Below are positions 17,144 to 26,201 of a stretch of DNA of 64,000 nt, piece by piece (positions within the stretch are counted from its first letter, which is position 1; each line of letters begins with the position of its first letter). The stretch lies in assembly GCA_964420125.1 (NCBI GenBank), contig CAYQQQ010000008.1:93248-157247 (forward strand), written 5' to 3'. The DNA comes from CAYQQQ01 sp964420125. GTDB taxonomy: Bacteria; Actinomycetota; Acidimicrobiia; Acidimicrobiales; Microtrichaceae. Under the pieces are notes generated by a model. It saw only the letters and a list, made by a program, of their open reading frames with translations. It searched no databases and was not told the DNA's origin. Position numbers and translations under genes: made by a program.

Positions 17144-17219
17144 GCGGACGTAGCTCAGTTGGTAGAGCGCAACCTTGCCAAGGTTGAGGTCGCCGGTTCG
17201 AGGCCGGTCGTCCGCTCCA
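17144..17219 (+). tRNA. tRNA-Gly (anticodon GCC)
   Basis: The acceptor stem GCGGACG pairs with CGTCCGC. The D arm, the anticodon arm CAACC-TTGCCAA-GGTTG with anticodon GCC, and the T arm with TTCGAGG are all present. CCA is encoded at 17217-17219, unlike the two nearby tRNAs. Confidence 0.97.
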
Positions 17220-17220
17220 T

Positions 17221-17251
17221 CCGGCCCCCGGGAACTCCACTCGGGGGCCGG
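17221..17251 (+). terminator. Terminator candidate after tRNA-Gly
   Basis: CCGGCCCCCG (17221-17230) and CGGGGGCCGG (17242-17251) form a perfect 10-bp stem starting directly after the encoded CCA. No T tract. Confidence 0.6.
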
Positions 17252-17298
17252 TGCGCGCCGTGGAGGTGCCGACGTTCGTCGGCTCGTCCCCTCACCGC

Positions 17299-17304
17299 TA
17301 ACCT
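17299..17304 (+). promoter_or_regulatory. -10 element of tRNA-Cys
   Basis: TAACCT lies nine bases before the tRNA. Confidence 0.5.
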
Positions 17305-17313
17305 GAGTCGATC

Positions 17314-17384
17314 GGCGACGTGGCCGAGTGGTTAGGCAGCGGCCTGCAAAGCCGTGCACAGGGGTTCGATTCCCCTCGTCGCCT
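17314..17384 (+). tRNA. tRNA-Cys (anticodon GCA)
   Basis: The acceptor stem GGCGACG pairs with CGTCGCC. The anticodon loop CTGCAAA carries GCA, and the T loop reads TTCGATT. CCA is not encoded. Confidence 0.96.
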
Positions 17385-17390
17385 CGTCGG

Positions 17391-17434
17391 GGGTCTGTCG
17401 CGGCCAGGGCTCCCGCCCGGTCCGCGACAGACCC
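17391..17434 (+). terminator. Terminator candidate after tRNA-Cys
   Basis: GGGTCTGTCGCGG (17391-17403) and CCGCGACAGACCC (17422-17434) form a perfect 13-bp stem around an 18-base loop, seven bases after the tRNA. No T tract. Confidence 0.65.
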
Positions 17435-17509
17435 GTCCCCGCCTTCGGGCCGGTCGATCGACGCACCTGCTGAGCGGGCTCTGGGCGGCGGCGAGGGGGC
17501 CGAGGGCGG

Positions 17510-18163
17510 ATGCGGCATGCTGGGGAGGTGCAGCACGGTCACCGCCCCCCGCCGACCGCTGCCGCGGGCGCTCCCCAGATGGGGGCGCCGGTCGCAGCTC
17601 CTTGGTCCACGCCTGACGTGCCGGCACCACACGCGATGCCCGCACCCGACCGTCACGTGGCCACCGCTCCCCTCGGTGGCACGGCACCGCTGCCACGGGC
17701 TCCAGAGGTCGAATCGCACCGGCGCCCGCTGATCGTCGCTGCGGTCCTCCTCGTCACCTCGGTGCTGTGCGCGCTGTCGAGCCTGATGTCCTGGCACGAC
17801 TACGGGCGCGGGCTGGATCCGGCCGAGAGCGGTTGGGACATGGCCGACGGATCGACGGGTCGCGGCTGGGTCGCCGTGCTCATCGCCATCCTGCTGGCCG
17901 GCAGCGGGGTGCTGCTCGTGAGCGGCCGCATCCGTGCGGGCCGGAACTGGGCGAGGGTGGGTGCCGCCGCACTGATCGCCCTGCCGGCGCTGGAGTGGGC
18001 CTTCGGTGCACGTGCCTCCCGCACCGGACCGGGACTCGGCCTGTGGGTGATGCTGGTTGCGGGCGTGCTGCTGCTCGTGCTGCTGGGTGCGTTGCTCCCC
18101 GCCGCCCCGCAGACGGACGGCGTCGACGCTCGATCGCGCGCGGGGACGCGCCCGGAGGACTAG
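17510..18163 (+). CDS. Small multi-pass membrane protein, unknown function
   Basis: The protein (up to 217 residues) has a Pro/Ala-rich cytoplasmic N-terminus and four predicted membrane spans: PLIVAAVLLVTSVLCALSSL, WVAVLIAILLAGSGVLLVSG, a third around AALIALPALEWAFG and a fourth around WVMLVAGVLLLVLLGALL. No domain is recognised. The start is uncertain: ATG 17510, or GTG 17528, which lies six bases after CATGCT (17516-17521) in a leaderless arrangement. The gene sits between tRNA-Cys and tRNA-Val. Confidence 0.65.
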   Translation: MRHAGEVQHGHRPPPTAAAGAPQMGAPVAAPWSTPDVPAPHAMPAPDRHVATAPLGGTAPLPRAPEVESHRRPLIVAAVLLVTSVLCALSSLMSWHDYGRGLDPAESGWDMADGSTGRGWVAVLIAILLAGSGVLLVSGRIRAGRNWARVGAAALIALPALEWAFGARASRTGPGLGLWVMLVAGVLLLVLLGALLPAAPQTDGVDARSRAGTRPED

Positions 18164-18209
18164 CCCGACGGCTCCCTCGGGGGAGTGCGGGAGCACGGAG
18201 GGGTGCTGC

Positions 18210-18215
18210 TATCCT
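18210..18215 (+). promoter_or_regulatory. -10 element of tRNA-Val
   Basis: TATCCT lies ten bases before the tRNA. Confidence 0.55.
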
Positions 18216-18225
18216 CGCAGCGCTC

Positions 18226-18299
18226 GGGCGTATAGCTCAGTTGGCTAGAGCGCTTCCCCGACACGGAAGAGGTCTGCAGTTCGAGTCTGCATACGCCCA
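18226..18299 (+). tRNA. tRNA-Val (anticodon GAC)
   Basis: The acceptor stem GGGCGTA pairs with TACGCCC. The anticodon arm CTTCC-CCGACAC-GGAAG gives anticodon GAC, and the T loop reads TTCGAGT. CCA is not encoded. Confidence 0.96.
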
Positions 18300-18303
18300 C
18301 CTC

Positions 18304-18329
18304 GGAGCCCCCGCCGCGGCGGGGGCTCC
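18304..18329 (+). terminator. Terminator candidate after tRNA-Val
   Basis: A perfect 26-bp palindrome (GGAGCCCCCGCCG and its complement) lies directly after the tRNA. No T tract follows. Confidence 0.6.
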
Positions 18330-18377
18330 GTCAGCTCCGGGTCCGGGTCGGCCCCGAGGTCGGGCGATCAGGGAGTG

Positions 18378-20771
18378 CTACGGCGCCGGCGTGTTGGCGT
18401 AGGGGGCGAAGTCCCGGCAGGGTTGGCCGCGGAGACCGGGGCACGGCGGGAGCGCCGCAGGGTAGTCCCGGATCTCGTCGGTGGCCGGCAGCACCAGCCG
18501 TGACGGTGCAGCTGCGAAGGTCCCGACGTCGAAGGTCGCGCCTTGCTGACCCGGAGCCAGGATGTAGCTCCACCGAGGACGGTCGCCGCCAGGGGTGTGC
18601 ACCGAGAGCCGGATCCGGCTCCCCGCGCGCAGCACGTGGGCGAAGGGGAAGACCTCGACCCTCGCTTCGGTGAACTCGCCGACCGGCATGTCCTCGGCAT
18701 CCTCCTCGTAGCCGGTGTGGGTGGGCCACAGCTCGGTGGCCTCGTCCGCAGTGGCCCGCATGCTCCCGCGCAGCACGCCGGCCTGGATGAACACCTCCTT
18801 GCCGTCGGGTCGAACCTCCGACAGGGTGACGCCGATGTCGGCCTCCGGGGTGCTCGATCGGATCCACAGGTCGGCCGACGCCGGCCCGGCGAGGGCGAGG
18901 TCGTCCTCCAGCGGCGCGGAGAGGAACACTGCGGCGCTGCCGGCTGGCTCCTGGTCCCACACGTAGGCCGGCAGCGCCGTGAACGCGTCGTCGACCTTGT
19001 CGCCCGGCAGGGTGACCTTCTTCGCCAGCGAGGCGTCGAAGCCGTACCTGATGGCTCGGATCCCCTCGCCGGTCGGCGTGTCGCTGCTCATGGTGCCATC
19101 GGCGTCCAGGTAGAACGCCGTGGGCTCGACATCGGCGGGTGGCCACTGGTCGAAGCGGTACTCGACGGTCCCGCCGGGGGCTCCGGGCTGGGTCGGGTCG
19201 CCGGCGCCGGACTCGAGGACCAGCCGCACCGGTGCCTCGGACTCGTAGGCGTCGCGTGCCTCGGCCGCGGTGGCGTACTCGGTGAAGCGCATGGGCTCCA
19301 GCGTCAGGTCGGCGCCGAAGACGTCCTTCATCAGCACGGGGGCGAGCAGACCGAACACCGGCGCCATCGAGGGCACCTGATCGGCGACGTAGAGGTCGAG
19401 GAACGCCTTCCACTCGGAGAGGTTCATCGGTGCGTAGCCGTCCCCGTGAGCGCCGTTCCACAGCGTGAAGCGCACCAGGGGTGAGCTGCCGAAGCGGTCC
19501 CACAGGTGGGCGAAGCGTCCTCCGGTCTGCTCGTCCTGGAACGCCCCGGTCAGGTACACCGGCACCTCGATGTCCTCGGCGAAGTCCGACACCTTGTACC
19601 AGTCGCCCAGCTCCCTCGGGTAGTGGCTGTAGGACAGCGCGCGTTCGGTGACGTCGACGTTCTGGCCTCGCAGGCCCTGGTTCTCGGCGCAGGTCGTGTC
19701 CCCGGCGTCGATGCGGGCCTGCTCCCAGCCCTGCCCGAGGGGCTTCGCCTTGTTCAGCACCTCCCGTGCCCAGCTGAGGGCGAACCCCTCGTTGAAGATC
19801 CCCCCGGGGGTGAGCAGTCCCCGCACCGTGTCGTCCATCACCGACAAGGGGGTGATGGCGGCGAGGTGCGGTGGCTGGGTCCGGGCCACGAAGAGCTGGC
19901 TGATGCCGGGGTAGGAGAGACCCACCATGCCGACCTTGCCGCCCTTGACCCAGTCCTGGGCGGCGACGGTCTCGATGACGTCGTAGCCGTCCAGCAACTG
20001 CGCCTGGTCGAAGTAGTCGTAGGCCCCACCCGAGCATCCGGTGCCCCGGACGTTGACCGCCACCACCGCGTAGCCCAGCGCCAGAGCGACGATGGAGCTG
20101 GGTTGTGCCGGCGTGTCGCACAGGAACGGCAGCATCGTGCAGGCCTGGCCTTCGGAGATCCCGAGCTCGGCGAGCTTGGTCGCGTTCTCCTTGGCGATGT
20201 TGCCCCCGGGCTTGGCGGGGTCGTAACCGGAGTACTCCACGACCGTCGGGTAGGGGCCCTGCTCCGGCGGACCGGGAAGGTAGACCGCCGCCGCCAGCGT
20301 CGTGCCGTCCCGGGTCTCGATGTAGGTGTAGCCGTGGGAGAGCACCTGGTCGTCGTAGAAGGACTGCGAGGGGGTGGAGGACTCCACGGAGGGCACGGTG
20401 AGCTCGTCGGTGGCCTGTGGGGGCGTCGCGGTGGTGGCAACCCGGTAGTCCCCGGGCTCCACCTCACGGAACACCAGCGCCCCGCGGTCGTCGGTGGTGC
20501 CGAGCGCCACGGGTGCGGTCCCGTCGTACAGCGCCATCTCGGTTGCTGGAGCGGCGCCCTGCACGGTGACCATCCCCACGCTCGGGCTGGCGCGGAACTC
20601 GGCGGCGGCGGCGTCGCCGGTCAGCACCGGTGCCGGCACGGTGGCGGCGACCGGCTCGCTGGCGGCCGCTTCCTTCGACGGCGCTCGGTCGCTCGAGCAG
20701 GCGCCTGCGCCCAGTGCGAGCACGAGCAGCACCGCGAGTGCGGTCCAGCTGTGGCGAGTGGTGTTCGTCAT
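18378..20771 (-). CDS. CocE/NonD-type (S15 family) hydrolase, lipoprotein
   Basis: A 797-residue exported enzyme. The signal peptide ends in the lipobox LGAGACSS (Cys near residue 25). A short carboxypeptidase-regulatory-like beta domain at about 60-130 is followed by the S15/CocE alpha/beta hydrolase domain, with the nucleophile in VGLSYPG (about residue 292). A C-terminal jelly-roll domain (PepX_C type, residues 560-780) completes the fold. Relatives are X-Pro dipeptidyl peptidases, cocaine esterase and alpha-amino-acid ester hydrolases, so the substrate is a peptide or ester outside the membrane. It is divergent from the alpha/beta hydrolase gene at 20854. Confidence 0.88.
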   Translation of the reverse strand: MTNTTRHSWTALAVLLVLALGAGACSSDRAPSKEAAASEPVAATVPAPVLTGDAAAAEFRASPSVGMVTVQGAAPATEMALYDGTAPVALGTTDDRGALVFREVEPGDYRVATTATPPQATDELTVPSVESSTPSQSFYDDQVLSHGYTYIETRDGTTLAAAVYLPGPPEQGPYPTVVEYSGYDPAKPGGNIAKENATKLAELGISEGQACTMLPFLCDTPAQPSSIVALALGYAVVAVNVRGTGCSGGAYDYFDQAQLLDGYDVIETVAAQDWVKGGKVGMVGLSYPGISQLFVARTQPPHLAAITPLSVMDDTVRGLLTPGGIFNEGFALSWAREVLNKAKPLGQGWEQARIDAGDTTCAENQGLRGQNVDVTERALSYSHYPRELGDWYKVSDFAEDIEVPVYLTGAFQDEQTGGRFAHLWDRFGSSPLVRFTLWNGAHGDGYAPMNLSEWKAFLDLYVADQVPSMAPVFGLLAPVLMKDVFGADLTLEPMRFTEYATAAEARDAYESEAPVRLVLESGAGDPTQPGAPGGTVEYRFDQWPPADVEPTAFYLDADGTMSSDTPTGEGIRAIRYGFDASLAKKVTLPGDKVDDAFTALPAYVWDQEPAGSAAVFLSAPLEDDLALAGPASADLWIRSSTPEADIGVTLSEVRPDGKEVFIQAGVLRGSMRATADEATELWPTHTGYEEDAEDMPVGEFTEARVEVFPFAHVLRAGSRIRLSVHTPGGDRPRWSYILAPGQQGATFDVGTFAAAPSRLVLPATDEIRDYPAALPPCPGLRGQPCRDFAPYANTPAP

Positions 20772-20853
20772 CGAAGGGGCCCCTCCCGTCGGCGAAGACC
20801 TGAATCTTGTTCACCGGAGACGGCAGGTGCAAGAAAGGTGGGAGGATGTGCCC

Positions 20854-21810
20854 ATGGCCGATGATCCTGCGACCAGCGGGGGCGCTCCAGTGGAGCTCGG
20901 GGGTCCCGACCCCGACGACGCCCGTTTCGTCTACGAGGAGCTCTCGCTCCTCCACGAGAACTGCCTCGAGCACGACCTGCCCTGGGACGGCACCGCCGAG
21001 GTCGAACGGGTCCGCCACGACACCTCCTCCGGGGACTCGCTGTCGGCGTTGCGGTGGGGCAGCGGTGAGGTCCAGGTGGTGCTGCTGCACGGCTCGGCGC
21101 AGAACGCGCACACCTGGGACACGGTGGCCCTCGCCCTCCGACCGGCTGCGGTGCTGGCCGTGGACCTGCCCGGCCACGGCCGAAGCAGCTGGCGGGAGGA
21201 TGCCGCCTACGACCCCCACACCAACGCCGAGGCGGTGATCGAGATGATGGACGGCGTGGTCGGCTCGCCGGTCCTGCTCGTGGGGATGTCGCTGGGTGGC
21301 CTCACGGCCACTCGGGTGGCGGCGCTGCGCCCCGATCTCGTGGAGGCCCTAGCGGTGGTCGACGTCACGCCCGGGGTGACTCGTGACAAGGCCAAGGAGA
21401 TCCACGAGTTCATCGCCGGACCGCAGAGCTTCGACAGCTTCCGGGAGATCTTCGAGCGAACGGTGGTGTTCAACCCCACCCGCAGCGCCTCCTCCCTGCG
21501 TCGCGGCATCCTGCACAACGCGCACCGCAGCTCGGAGGGGACCTGGGAGTGGAACTACGACCGCCGTCTCCCGACCTCGGGGAGGTTCCCCAGCCCCGAG
21601 GAGCTCTGGGGGGACGTCGAGACGACCACGATGCCGTACCTCCTGGTGCGCGGGGCGGACAGCCCGATCGTCGACGACGACGACGCGGCCGAGCTGCTGC
21701 GGCGTCGACCGGACGCCCAGGTGGTGGTGGTGGAGGAAGCAGGCCACTCGGTGCAGGGGGACCAGCCGCTGGTGCTCGCCGACCTGCTGCACCGGCACAG
21801 GACCCGGTGA
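20854..21810 (+). CDS. Alpha/beta hydrolase
   Basis: A 318-residue cytoplasmic alpha/beta hydrolase: oxyanion region LLHGSAQNAHTW, DLPGHGRS, nucleophile elbow GMSLGG (about residue 147), a late Asp (RGADSPIVDDDD) and the catalytic His in EAGHSVQGD. The family covers esterases, lipases, epoxide hydrolases and C-C bond hydrolases; the substrate is unknown. ATG 20854 is preferred because GGGAGG ends about eight bases upstream. Three bases separate it from the GNAT fusion gene, so the two are probably an operon together with the acyl-CoA ligase. Confidence 0.88.
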   Translation: MADDPATSGGAPVELGGPDPDDARFVYEELSLLHENCLEHDLPWDGTAEVERVRHDTSSGDSLSALRWGSGEVQVVLLHGSAQNAHTWDTVALALRPAAVLAVDLPGHGRSSWREDAAYDPHTNAEAVIEMMDGVVGSPVLLVGMSLGGLTATRVAALRPDLVEALAVVDVTPGVTRDKAKEIHEFIAGPQSFDSFREIFERTVVFNPTRSASSLRRGILHNAHRSSEGTWEWNYDRRLPTSGRFPSPEELWGDVETTTMPYLLVRGADSPIVDDDDAAELLRRRPDAQVVVVEEAGHSVQGDQPLVLADLLHRHRTR

Positions 21811-21813
21811 GCG

Positions 21814-24537
21814 ATGTCGTCCCGGGCCGAGGGCTCCGGAGAGGTGGGCGAGGGCGCGAACGGATCCACGTACCCCTCGTCCTGGGAGGCCGACGTCGTG
21901 CTGCGCGACGGCCACACGGTGCGGATCAGGCCGATCGGCGCCGATGACCGGGACCGCCTGGTGCGCTTCCACGAACGCCAGTCGCCGGAGTCGATCTACT
22001 TCCGCTACTTCTCGCCGCGGCCACGGCTGTCGGGTTCGGACCTGGAGCACTTCACCAACCTCGACCACCACGATCGGGTGGCGTTCGTCGCCGTGCTGGA
22101 CGACGAGATCGTCGGCGTCGCCCGCTACGAGCGGTACCGCGGCACACCGACCGCCGAGGTCGCCTTCTTCGTCGACGACCAGCACCAGGGTCGGGGTCTG
22201 GCCACGGTGCTGCTGGAGTTCCTGGTCGCTGCGGCTCGCCACCGGGGCATCGCCCGCTTCACCGCCAGCACGTTGCCGAACAACCGCAAGATGCTGGCGG
22301 TCTTCGCCGCTGCAGGGTTCGAGGTGTCCTCAGAGCTGAGCGACGGCGTGGTGCACGTCGCGTTCGACATCCACCCCACCGACGAGTCGGTGCGGCTGTC
22401 GGAGCGGCGACAGCGGGAGGCGGAAGCGGCCTCGGTGCGGCGCTTGGTGCGCCCTGCGTCGGTGGCGGTGATCGGCGTCGAGCAGGCCGGTGACCTTGGG
22501 TGGATCGTGCTCGAGAGCGTCGCGCACCACGGCTACCTGGGCCGGCTCCTGGCTGTGTCGCCGGGGGTGCAGGTCCCGGCCGCCGTGGACACGGTCTCCT
22601 CGGTGGGCGAGCTCCCCGACGGCGTGGACCTGGCCGTGGTGGCGTCGCCGGCAGAGGAGGTCCCGGAGGTCGTCGAGGCCTGCGGTGAACGGGGCATCGG
22701 CGCGGTGGTGGTGCTCTCATCCGGCTTCGCGGAGCGGGGCCTCGATGGTGCCGCCCTCCAGTGGCGCCTCGTCGAGGTGGCTCGGCGGCACGGGATCCGG
22801 GTGCTGGGGCCCAACTGCCTCGGGTTGGTGAACACGGATCCCGAAGTGCGGCTCCACGCCACCATCGCCGAAGGCGCACCGCCGCAGGGTCGGGTGGCCG
22901 TCCTGTCGGAGTCGGGCACGCTGGCCGCCGCCATCGTCGACCACGCAGCGGGCACCCGGCTGGGGATCTCCACCTTCGTGGCCGCCGGCAACCCCGCCGA
23001 TGTGGGCGCGGCAGACCTCCTCAGCTACTGGGCCGACGACGATGCCACCGTCGGCGTGCTCCTCTACCTGAGATCCTCCGGGTTGCCCCCCAGGCTGGTG
23101 CGCGCGGCACGGACCGCGTCGATGTCCAAGCCGGTGGCCGTGCTGGGCCACGTGCTGGTGGGCGGCGACGGTGCGGAGCGCTCCGAGGCGCATCGGCGGA
23201 TCCAGGCGCTGACGCGTCAGACCGGGGTGATCGACGTCGGCACCCTGGAGCAGCTCTTCGACATCGGACGGATCCTGTCCGACCAACCGGCGCCGGGCGG
23301 ACCCGGGGTCGCCGTCGTCGGCAACTCCGACGGCGCCGTGGCGATCGCGGCGGACGCCTGCCGGGGGGCGGGCCTCGCCGTGGTGGACCCCATCGGATCC
23401 CCAGGTGCCGGTGGCGATGCGCTCCTGCACAACCCGGTGGACCTCACGATGGCCGCCACGGCGGCGGACTACTCACGGGCCCTGGCGCTGGTGACCGCCG
23501 ACCCCCGGGTGAGCTCCGTGATCGTGGTGCACGCACCGCTGCTGGGCCAGCCGGCCGACGACGTGGCCGAGGCCGTGGCCGCAGCATCAGAGGCGGCACC
23601 GGAGGTGTGCTTCGCCGCCGTCGTCCTCGCGGTGGCGGACTCGCCGCGGCTCGTGGCGGGGACCGGTCGGGGCGTGCCGGCCTTCCGCTTCCCGGAGCAC
23701 GCTGCACGCGCGATGGGCCGATTGGCGGACTACCGGCGCTGGCGCACGCGCATCCGGTCCCACGGTTCCATGGATCCGTCGGGTTGCGATGTCGACGGGG
23801 CCCACGCCGTGGTCGATCGGGCGCTGGGGCGTCGAGGCATCTCGGTCGAGGGCTCCGATGGCGTCCCGGCCGACGACGCTGCGATGGCGGAGCTCACCCT
23901 GTCGGAACAGGAGGAGCTGCTCGCCTGCTACGGGGTTGACGTCGCGCCGCGTGCCACGGCGGCCGACCTGGATGAAGCGATCGAGGTGGCGGGTCGCCTC
24001 GGATGGCCCGTCGTGCTCAAGGCCGACCGTCGGGATCGCTCCACCCGCTCCGCAGCCTCCGGAGTGGTCATCGACCTCGCCGACGATGCCGACCTGACGT
24101 CGTCCTGGGAGCGCGTGCACGCAGTGCTCGGTGACGCCATGCACCCCGTGGTGGTGCAGCGGTTCATCGAGCGCGGGGTGGACGCGTGCGTGGTGCTGCG
24201 CCGACAGCTCGACGGTGCTGCCACGGTCGAGGTGGGTCTCGGCGGGCCCGTGTCCGCCTACGATGAACCGGCGCTCGGGATACTTCCGCTCACGCTGGGC
24301 GATGCCCAGACGCTCGTGTCCAGCTCCGCGCTGGGAAGAGCCCTCAGCGATCCGCTCGACCGGGTGCCGATCGTGGGCCTGGTGCACCGGCTCGCGGCGA
24401 TGTTCGACGAGGTCGAGCAGCTGAGCGAGCTCGAAGCCGACCCGGTCGTGGCCTCGACATCCGGCGCCTGGGTGGCAGACGTCAGGCTGGTGCTGCGGCC
24501 GGCAGAGACCGAGCTCGAGGTGCGGAGGCTGGCATGA
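21814..24537 (+). CDS. GNAT acetyltransferase fused to a degenerate NDP-forming acyl-CoA synthetase (Pat-like)
   Basis: The 907-residue protein has an N-terminal GNAT domain (residues 30-190; acetyl-CoA-binding loop QHQGRGLA). Then come a CoA-binding domain (from about 210), a succinyl-CoA-ligase-like domain (300-500) and an ATP-grasp domain (670-900). Bacterial Pat proteins of this family acetylate a lysine of acyl-CoA synthetases. The synthetase half looks catalytically dead: the SHTGALAG-type phosphohistidine segment is deleted, HKSD of ATP-grasp reads STRSAAS, and ELEINP reads ELEADP. In Salmonella Pat the synthetase part is also inactive and probably senses acyl-CoA. GNAT is at the N-terminus, as in actinobacterial forms. 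The next gene encodes a likely target. Confidence 0.88.
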   Translation: MSSRAEGSGEVGEGANGSTYPSSWEADVVLRDGHTVRIRPIGADDRDRLVRFHERQSPESIYFRYFSPRPRLSGSDLEHFTNLDHHDRVAFVAVLDDEIVGVARYERYRGTPTAEVAFFVDDQHQGRGLATVLLEFLVAAARHRGIARFTASTLPNNRKMLAVFAAAGFEVSSELSDGVVHVAFDIHPTDESVRLSERRQREAEAASVRRLVRPASVAVIGVEQAGDLGWIVLESVAHHGYLGRLLAVSPGVQVPAAVDTVSSVGELPDGVDLAVVASPAEEVPEVVEACGERGIGAVVVLSSGFAERGLDGAALQWRLVEVARRHGIRVLGPNCLGLVNTDPEVRLHATIAEGAPPQGRVAVLSESGTLAAAIVDHAAGTRLGISTFVAAGNPADVGAADLLSYWADDDATVGVLLYLRSSGLPPRLVRAARTASMSKPVAVLGHVLVGGDGAERSEAHRRIQALTRQTGVIDVGTLEQLFDIGRILSDQPAPGGPGVAVVGNSDGAVAIAADACRGAGLAVVDPIGSPGAGGDALLHNPVDLTMAATAADYSRALALVTADPRVSSVIVVHAPLLGQPADDVAEAVAAASEAAPEVCFAAVVLAVADSPRLVAGTGRGVPAFRFPEHAARAMGRLADYRRWRTRIRSHGSMDPSGCDVDGAHAVVDRALGRRGISVEGSDGVPADDAAMAELTLSEQEELLACYGVDVAPRATAADLDEAIEVAGRLGWPVVLKADRRDRSTRSAASGVVIDLADDADLTSSWERVHAVLGDAMHPVVVQRFIERGVDACVVLRRQLDGAATVEVGLGGPVSAYDEPALGILPLTLGDAQTLVSSSALGRALSDPLDRVPIVGLVHRLAAMFDEVEQLSELEADPVVASTSGAWVADVRLVLRPAETELEVRRLA

Positions 24538-24549
24538 GGGGGGCTGGAC

Positions 24550-26151
24550 GTGGACCTCGGTGAGCTGGGTCGAACCGTGCGCACGCTGGGGCGTGCGGGG
24601 CTGTTGGCGCCGACGCGCCCGGAGCGACTCCTCCGCGCCGCCCTCGGCGCCAGGTACTGGGGGTTCAACTACGCGGGTGGGTTCGCCTCGGCCGCAGGTC
24701 GGTTCGGCTCCCGACCCTGTGTGATCGACGACCGCGGCCAGCTCACCTGGAGTGAGGTGGACCGGCGCTCCGACGCCGTCGCCAACGCGCTCCACGATCG
24801 CGGCGTGCAGAGCGGCGACGTGGTCGGGTTGCTCAGCAGGAACCACCGTGGATTCGTGGAGTCCACGGCTGCACTGGCCAAGCTCGGAGCCGTCACGCTC
24901 TACCTGAACACCTCGGTGGCCGGACCGCAGCTGCGCGACGTGCTGCGGCGCGAGCGCGCCTCGGCGCTGCTGTACGACCAGGAGTACGAGTCGCTCCTGG
25001 GGGACGACCTCGGCATCACGACGCGCATCCAGACCTGGACGGACGATCCCGAGGCCACCGGAGGGGATCCCACGCTCGACGCCCTGGTGGCTGGCGCTCC
25101 GTCGGCCGCTCGACCTGCGGCACCGGGTCGGCCGGGGCGTTCGGTGATCCTCACCAGCGGCACCACGGGAACCCCGAAGGGGGCGCCAAGGGACCAGGTG
25201 ACGGGGCTGGCGACGCTGGTGGCGATGCTGGATCGCATCCCGTACCACCAGGGTGACACCGTGGTGCTGGCCGCTCCGATGTTCCACTCGTGGGGATTCA
25301 CCAACATGAGCCTCGGCTTGGTGCTGGGAACCTCGATGGTCCTGCGTCGCCGATTCGAGCCCGAGACGGTGCTGCGCGACGTCGCCCGGCACCGCGCCGA
25401 GGTGCTGGTCGCGGTGCCGGTGATGCTGCAGCGGATCCTCGAGCTGCCCCGAAAGGTCCGACGTCGCTACGACACCTCGTCGTTGCGGGTCGTCCCGCTC
25501 AGCGGCTCGGCCATCCCCGGTGACCTGGCCACCCGTTGGATGGACGCCTTCGGGGACAACCTCTACAACCTGTACGGCTCCACCGAGGTGGGCTGGGCGA
25601 CGATCGCCACGCCCGAGGACCTCCGAGCGGATCCGGCCACGGCGGGACGTCCGCCGCTCGACACGGTGGTGCGGCTGCTCGACGGAGTGGGTCGGGAGGT
25701 GCCGTGCGGAGCGGAGGGGAGGATCTTCGTGGGCAGCGAGCTGCTCTTCGAGGGCTACACCGGAGGTGGCGGCAAGGAGGTGGTCGACGGCTTGATGAGC
25801 ACCGGCGACACGGGTTGGTTCGACGAGTCCGGTCGGCTGCACGTCAGCGGACGTGACGACGAGATGATCGTCTCCGGTGGGGAGAACGTGTTCCCCCGCG
25901 AGGTCGAGGACCTCCTGAGCAGCCGTGACGACGTGCGCGAGGCCGCGGTGATCGGGGTGGGCGACCACGAGTTCGGCCAGCGCCTGAAGGCCTTCGTGGT
26001 GCTGCAGCCGGGTGTGCATCTCGACGAGGGCGTGCTGGAGGCGTTCGTGCGCGACAACCTCGCCCGCTTCAAGGTGCCCCGAGAGGTGGTGTTCCTCGAG
26101 GAGCTCCCGCGCAACGCCACGGGGAAGGTGCTCAAGCGCGAGCTGTCGTGA
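24550..26151 (+). CDS. AMP-forming acyl-CoA synthetase / ligase
   Basis: A 533-residue ANL-superfamily enzyme that activates a carboxylic acid with ATP and CoA. It has the P-loop-like ILTSGTTGTPKGA (about 199-211), LYGSTEVGW, STGDTGW, the hinge region DEMIVSGGENVFP and the C-terminal RNATGKVLKREL with the catalytic lysine. That lysine lies in a PX4GK context, the site acetylated by Pat-type enzymes in other bacteria. It starts with GTG 12 bases after the GNAT/pseudo-synthetase gene, so regulator and target are probably co-expressed. The acyl substrate is unknown; layout resembles mycobacterial FadD proteins. Confidence 0.92.
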   Translation: MDLGELGRTVRTLGRAGLLAPTRPERLLRAALGARYWGFNYAGGFASAAGRFGSRPCVIDDRGQLTWSEVDRRSDAVANALHDRGVQSGDVVGLLSRNHRGFVESTAALAKLGAVTLYLNTSVAGPQLRDVLRRERASALLYDQEYESLLGDDLGITTRIQTWTDDPEATGGDPTLDALVAGAPSAARPAAPGRPGRSVILTSGTTGTPKGAPRDQVTGLATLVAMLDRIPYHQGDTVVLAAPMFHSWGFTNMSLGLVLGTSMVLRRRFEPETVLRDVARHRAEVLVAVPVMLQRILELPRKVRRRYDTSSLRVVPLSGSAIPGDLATRWMDAFGDNLYNLYGSTEVGWATIATPEDLRADPATAGRPPLDTVVRLLDGVGREVPCGAEGRIFVGSELLFEGYTGGGGKEVVDGLMSTGDTGWFDESGRLHVSGRDDEMIVSGGENVFPREVEDLLSSRDDVREAAVIGVGDHEFGQRLKAFVVLQPGVHLDEGVLEAFVRDNLARFKVPREVVFLEELPRNATGKVLKRELS

Positions 26152-26201
26152 CCAGCCAGGCCGTGCCGGGCCTCACGCTCTGCATCGCCGGCGCACCGTG
26201 A

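Noticed and set aside
17001..17240. Small minus-strand frame over tRNA-Gly
   Set aside because: Typical spurious protein from the reverse of a tRNA; no start signal and no other support.
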